Source: CADCTM01 sp049671305
Lineage (GTDB): Bacteria > Cyanobacteriota > Cyanobacteriia > Cyanobacteriales > Coleofasciculaceae
Assembly: GCA_049671305.1 (NCBI GenBank)
Contig: JBATUR010000122.1
Span: 1 to 64,000 of the forward strand
DNA: 64,000 nucleotides
Reading direction: 5' to 3'
Part shown: piece by piece, positions 60,764-64,000 of the stretch
Layout: every line of letters starts with the position of its first letter
Position numbering within the stretch: position 1 is the first letter of the stretch
Translations under genes and position numbers: made by a program
Notes under the pieces: generated by a model
The model's input: only the letters and a program-made list of their open reading frames with translations
What the model was told of the DNA's origin: nothing
The model's database searches: none

Positions 60764-62854
60764 GTGAATCACGAAACATTGCTAAATCGAATGACCACAC
60801 GCATTCGACAATCTTTGGAATTGCAGGAAATTTTGTCAGTCACCGTAGCAGAAATCCGCTCATTTCTGAATACTGATCGGATCAAAATTTACCGCTTTCA
60901 ACCAGATGGCACGGGACAAGTAATTGCTGAATCAGTTGCCCAAAACAGCCTGCCTTCGCTTTTAAATCTCAACTTTCCCGCCAGTGATATTCCGCCTCAT
61001 GCGCGTGAAATGTTTGTTAAAGCTAGAGTGCGCTCAATTGTCGATATTCCTAACCAACTGCTGACTTTAAATTGCCCAGATAATTTAGAGACTACAGGAG
61101 ACTTGACAGTTGAAGATGTGCAGAACCAAGCAATAGAAGATATTTTACAGCGTACAGTAGATCCGTGTCATGTGGAATATTTAAGCAGCATGGGAGTGCA
61201 ATCTTCTTTGGTTGTGCCAATTTTGCATCAGCAAAACTTATGGGGATTTTTGGTTTCCCACCATTCTCAACCCAAGACTTTCTCGAAAGAGGAATTGCAG
61301 ATTGTACAGATTTTAACAGACCAAGTAGCGATCGCTATTTCTCAATCTCATCTGCTTTCTCAAACACGAGAGAGAGTTCGACAAGAAGCACTAATTAATC
61401 AAATTTCAACTCTGCTGCATTCTCCCTTAAGAATTCAAGAAATTATCCAAATTGTCCTCGAAAGAATTGTTACTGCTCTCAACGGATCAGGTGGCAGACT
61501 TTATCTTAATTCTATTAATGGAGAAGCTGAACTTTTTACCTATGGTACACAACCTGTATCCTTGCCAGAGAAAGCCGTACTAGTAGAAGATTATCCATTT
61601 TGGCAGCAATTAATGATTGTTGAAGGTCAAGTACAACTTAGTTGCGTGGTGGATAATTGGCAAAATGCCAGTTTCAATGGAAGTGATGAAATTGTTAGTG
61701 TCTATCAAAAAGCAGCCTCTACAGTACGAGCAATTACTGATATTTATAAAGAACCTGAATTACTAGAAGTTGCGTCTTTTTTTGCAACAACTCCTATCCG
61801 TAGCTTATTAGCCATGCCTTTAGTTTATGGTGAGCAATGCTTGGGCATTTTAAGCGTTTTTCGTAATGAAGTTGACACCGATATCCTCTGGGCAGGAAGA
61901 TTTGATTCAGATGAGCGTCAACAACGAGTAAGGCAGTCTTTTGAAGCATGGCGAGAGTTAAAACTTGCTCAAGCTTGCCAGTGGAAAAATACAGATATTG
62001 AAATATTAAGTTCTTTGGGAACTCATCTAACTATGGCAGTGTTGCAAACGCGACTTTATCAGTGCGAACATCAACAACGTCTTTTGGTAGAAATGCGAAA
62101 CCAAGAACTTTTTAAAGCGAGGACAGTTGCCGAAGAAGCGACTCGCCTTAAGTCCGATTTTTTGTCATCAACGAGTCATGAATTACGCACTCCTTTAGCA
62201 GCAACTCTCAATTATTTAAAACTACTAAAAGAAGGCTTTTATGATAATGAAGAAGAACTTAAAGAATATATCGGTGTTGCCTATCAGTCAGCCGAAAATT
62301 TAGTGGCAATTATCAATGATGTATTAGATATTGCTAAAATTGAAGCGGGTCGAATGTCGCTTAATATCGAGCTTATCGATTTGCCAAAGCTATTGCAAGA
62401 GCAACAAAATTTGTTTCGCCTCGAAAGTCGTCAAAAGGGAATTCCCTTAATTGTAGAGTGTGATCTGCAAGAAATTCCTGCAGATGCTCTCAAGCTTAAA
62501 CAAGTTTTGACTAATTTAATTTCTAATGCTTTTAAGTTTACAACCACAGGAGAAATTCGTTTACAAGTTATGCAGAAGATGTTTTTAGGAAAGCCTTGTG
62601 TCCAAATTATGGTAGCTGATACGGGAATTGGTATTGAGTTAAGTAAGCAAAATTCTTTATTTGAACCGTTTGTACAAGCAGATGGTTCAGTTAAACGCCG
62701 CTATGGAGGTACGGGACTGGGTTTAACAGTTTGTAAACGCTTGGTGAAATTGATGGGAGGTGAAATTTTGTTGAATAGTCTTGGCAAAGGTCATGGCACA
62801 ACGGTACTGTTTACTTTACCGTTAAAACCACAAGCTGAGTCTTGGAATTCCTAA
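60764..62854 (+). CDS. Phytochrome-type GAF histidine kinase (probable bilin photoreceptor)
   Basis: A 696-residue protein from a GTG. GAF1 (about 18-195) has phytochrome hallmarks: NFPASDIPPHAREMF and Cys135-His136 in DPCHVEYLSSMGVQ, the position of the bilin-binding Cys in plant-type and cyanobacteriochrome GAFs. A second, longer GAF spans about 215-430. HisKA has His472 in SSTSHELRTPLAATLNYLKL. HATPase has NLISNAFKF, ADTGIGIEL and YGGTGLGLTV. There is no PAS or PHY domain around GAF1, so it is not a classical phytochrome; a cyanobacteriochrome-like kinase is the likely class. A receiver gene follows after 26 bases. Confidence 0.88.
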   Translation: MNHETLLNRMTTRIRQSLELQEILSVTVAEIRSFLNTDRIKIYRFQPDGTGQVIAESVAQNSLPSLLNLNFPASDIPPHAREMFVKARVRSIVDIPNQLLTLNCPDNLETTGDLTVEDVQNQAIEDILQRTVDPCHVEYLSSMGVQSSLVVPILHQQNLWGFLVSHHSQPKTFSKEELQIVQILTDQVAIAISQSHLLSQTRERVRQEALINQISTLLHSPLRIQEIIQIVLERIVTALNGSGGRLYLNSINGEAELFTYGTQPVSLPEKAVLVEDYPFWQQLMIVEGQVQLSCVVDNWQNASFNGSDEIVSVYQKAASTVRAITDIYKEPELLEVASFFATTPIRSLLAMPLVYGEQCLGILSVFRNEVDTDILWAGRFDSDERQQRVRQSFEAWRELKLAQACQWKNTDIEILSSLGTHLTMAVLQTRLYQCEHQQRLLVEMRNQELFKARTVAEEATRLKSDFLSSTSHELRTPLAATLNYLKLLKEGFYDNEEELKEYIGVAYQSAENLVAIINDVLDIAKIEAGRMSLNIELIDLPKLLQEQQNLFRLESRQKGIPLIVECDLQEIPADALKLKQVLTNLISNAFKFTTTGEIRLQVMQKMFLGKPCVQIMVADTGIGIELSKQNSLFEPFVQADGSVKRRYGGTGLGLTVCKRLVKLMGGEILLNSLGKGHGTTVLFTLPLKPQAESWNS

Positions 62855-62880
62855 TTTCTGCTCTTTCTTAGGATAAATTA

Positions 62881-63294
62881 TTGAAAATTTTACTTGTTGA
62901 TGATGATTACTTGTTGGCAAAAGGAACGGCTAAGTTAATTGAACGATTAAGCGAATATACGGTTGCACTTGCTGATGAACCGGCTGAAATTTTTCGCCTC
63001 TGTCAGTCTGGAGATGTAGATATTGTCTTAATGGATGTTAATTTACCGGGGGCTTATTTGGGAGATGAGGAAGTTAGTGGTACTGATCTTGCTCGTCTTT
63101 TGAAAACTGATCCGAAAACAGCTTATATCCCAATCGTTTTACTAACTGCTTACGCTTTGCTCAGTGAACGAAAAACGCTTTTAGAAGACTCTATGGCAGA
63201 TAATTTGTACACTAAACCTGTAACGAATTATGAGGAGCTTTTGAGCTTAATCACCCAACTGTATGAGGCTAGCCAGCAACAGCGTCAATTATAA
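62881..63294 (+). CDS. Single-domain response regulator paired with the phytochrome-type kinase
   Basis: A 137-residue receiver from a TTG, supported by AGGA 7 bases upstream. Acidic pair Asp7-Asp8 (with Asp9), phosphoacceptor Asp52 in DIVLMDVNLPGAY, Thr near 89 and Lys near 112 in LYTKPVTNY. An insertion of about 8 residues (GAYLGDEEVSG) follows the phosphorylation loop. No output domain. Placed 26 bases after the kinase, it is the likely first phosphoacceptor. A tail of Gln-rich residues ends the protein. Confidence 0.9.
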   Translation: MKILLVDDDYLLAKGTAKLIERLSEYTVALADEPAEIFRLCQSGDVDIVLMDVNLPGAYLGDEEVSGTDLARLLKTDPKTAYIPIVLLTAYALLSERKTLLEDSMADNLYTKPVTNYEELLSLITQLYEASQQQRQL

Positions 63295-63551
63295 TAACTG
63301 TTGTGAGTGTTGGTAATTGGGGATTGCATAGATGTAACTCAACTGAAAATTGACCTAGCAATATATTAGTTTTTTTGTTAAAATTTTTATCAAATCTTTA
63401 TAAAACTTCTTAGTATATATTTATTTTGTAGAGTTACTTAAATTTATGAACGTAAAAAAGTTATGATTATAATATAGATTCATAAAGACAAACTTAAGAC
63501 GAGTTGAGTTAATACACTTGTCACTCAAAGTAATTTTACAGACTTAGGATA

Positions 63552-64000
63552 ATGAATACAATTGCTGTAGTGGATGATGATATCCATTGGTGTTATGTTA
63601 TTGAGCGTTTTTTCAGAAATGAACTTGAGGTTTATACCTTTCCAACAGTATCGGCGTTCTTAAAACAATTATTCGACTATGACTTAGTAATTGTCGATTA
63701 TTCGATTCCTCCAGTTAATTACGAAGAAAATATTGAAAGTTGTGAGCTGATTCATCACTTAAAAAACAATTTGCGCTATCCGCCTTTAGTCGTTCTTATT
63801 TCAGGGTATGTTAGTAAGAATGACAGTGAGTTGGGCAGGCAAATTTGTCCAGAAGCTGATGCTTTTTTAACCAAAGATGCTGGCTTAGATGAACTTTTGC
63901 AGCAAATTAAACAATTAATTGCTTCTCACAAAAAAGCCAACTCATATTCACACTCTCTAGAAAATGTCATTGAATACAAAGAAAAAGGTGTTTTGGACAG
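63552..64000 (+). CDS. Response regulator receiver protein, 3' end outside the window
   Basis: An open frame from ATG 63552 runs off the window end (149 codons seen). The receiver is recognisable: AVVDDDIHWCYV, phosphoacceptor in LVIVDYSIPPVN, Ser replacing Thr in LISGYVSKND, and Lys in AFLTKDAG. The region after residue 125 (SHKKANSYSHSLEN) begins a linker, so an output domain may follow beyond the edge. It lies 257 bases after the previous receiver gene on the same strand. Confidence 0.82.
   Translation, partial: MNTIAVVDDDIHWCYVIERFFRNELEVYTFPTVSAFLKQLFDYDLVIVDYSIPPVNYEENIESCELIHHLKNNLRYPPLVVLISGYVSKNDSELGRQICPEADAFLTKDAGLDELLQQIKQLIASHKKANSYSHSLENVIEYKEKGVLD

Noticed and set aside
1..64000. 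CRISPR array, tRNA, rRNA, insertion sequence, prophage or origin of replication
   Set aside because: Read for direct repeats with spacers, T-arm sequences, transposase motifs and terminal repeats; none found.

Overview
The window is cyanobacterial chromosome. It carries photosystem and thylakoid genes (psbK, psaM, petN and a probable ndhP), carboxysome shell genes ccmK3 and ccmK4, and the Rubisco assembly factor raf1. It also has a group 2 sigma factor and a phytochrome-type kinase. About 40 copies of the palindrome GCGATCGC (HIP1), a cyanobacterial hallmark, are scattered through it. The ccmK3-ccmK4 pair and raf1 point to a beta-cyanobacterium; I cannot name the genus. No rRNA, tRNA, CRISPR array, transposase or phage gene was recognised.

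Layout. 1-5.9 kb: end of a probable outer-membrane barrel protein, a small exported protein, psbK, a GST operon, a TPR protein, psaM and a TerC protein. 6-14 kb: ndk and ddl, a broken lipoprotein gene, a phosphate permease translationally coupled to a macro-domain protein, cobO, a lipoprotein and a sigma factor with a clear terminator. 14.3-21 kb: a two-component island with three single-domain receivers (one lacking its phosphorylation site), a truncated glycosyltransferase, a REC-wHTH-Hpt-REC-REC protein and a PAS histidine kinase. 21.1-23 kb: a convergent restriction-modification pair, beside a HerA-type ATPase. 24.9-29.7 kb: two alpha/beta hydrolases followed by a two-gene version of MprF (aminoacyl-phosphatidylglycerol synthase plus flippase). 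29.9-38 kb: a polyglycine DUF1517 protein, a DUF445 protein, menG coupled to a REC-GAF regulator, raf1 and a GT39 glycosyltransferase.

38-46.3 kb: a Uma2 nuclease, a UvrD-like helicase, then a signalling operon made of a SpoIIE phosphatase, an anti-sigma-type kinase fold, a STAS-type protein and a PAS adenylate cyclase. 46.4-50 kb: rpmI-rplT, a solute-binding protein, a TPR protein and a short RecQ helicase. 50.3-55.2 kb: ccmK3-ccmK4, a glycosyltransferase, pgl, two FHA proteins and a membrane protein. 55.3-60.6 kb: petN-ndhP, an SDR-type NAD(P)-binding protein, two methyltransferases, a membrane adenylate cyclase with a periplasmic CxxCH sensor and a pentapeptide-repeat protein. 60.8-64 kb: a phytochrome-type kinase and two receivers, the last cut by the window edge.

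The dominant theme is signal transduction: two histidine kinases, seven proteins with receiver domains, two class III nucleotide cyclases, one SpoIIE partner-switching module and two FHA proteins, interleaved with photosynthesis and carbon-fixation housekeeping. The least ordinary parts are the 14-21 kb island, the cyclase-containing partner-switching operon, the split MprF cluster, and the restriction-modification pair lying in a 7-kb stretch without HIP1 sites.
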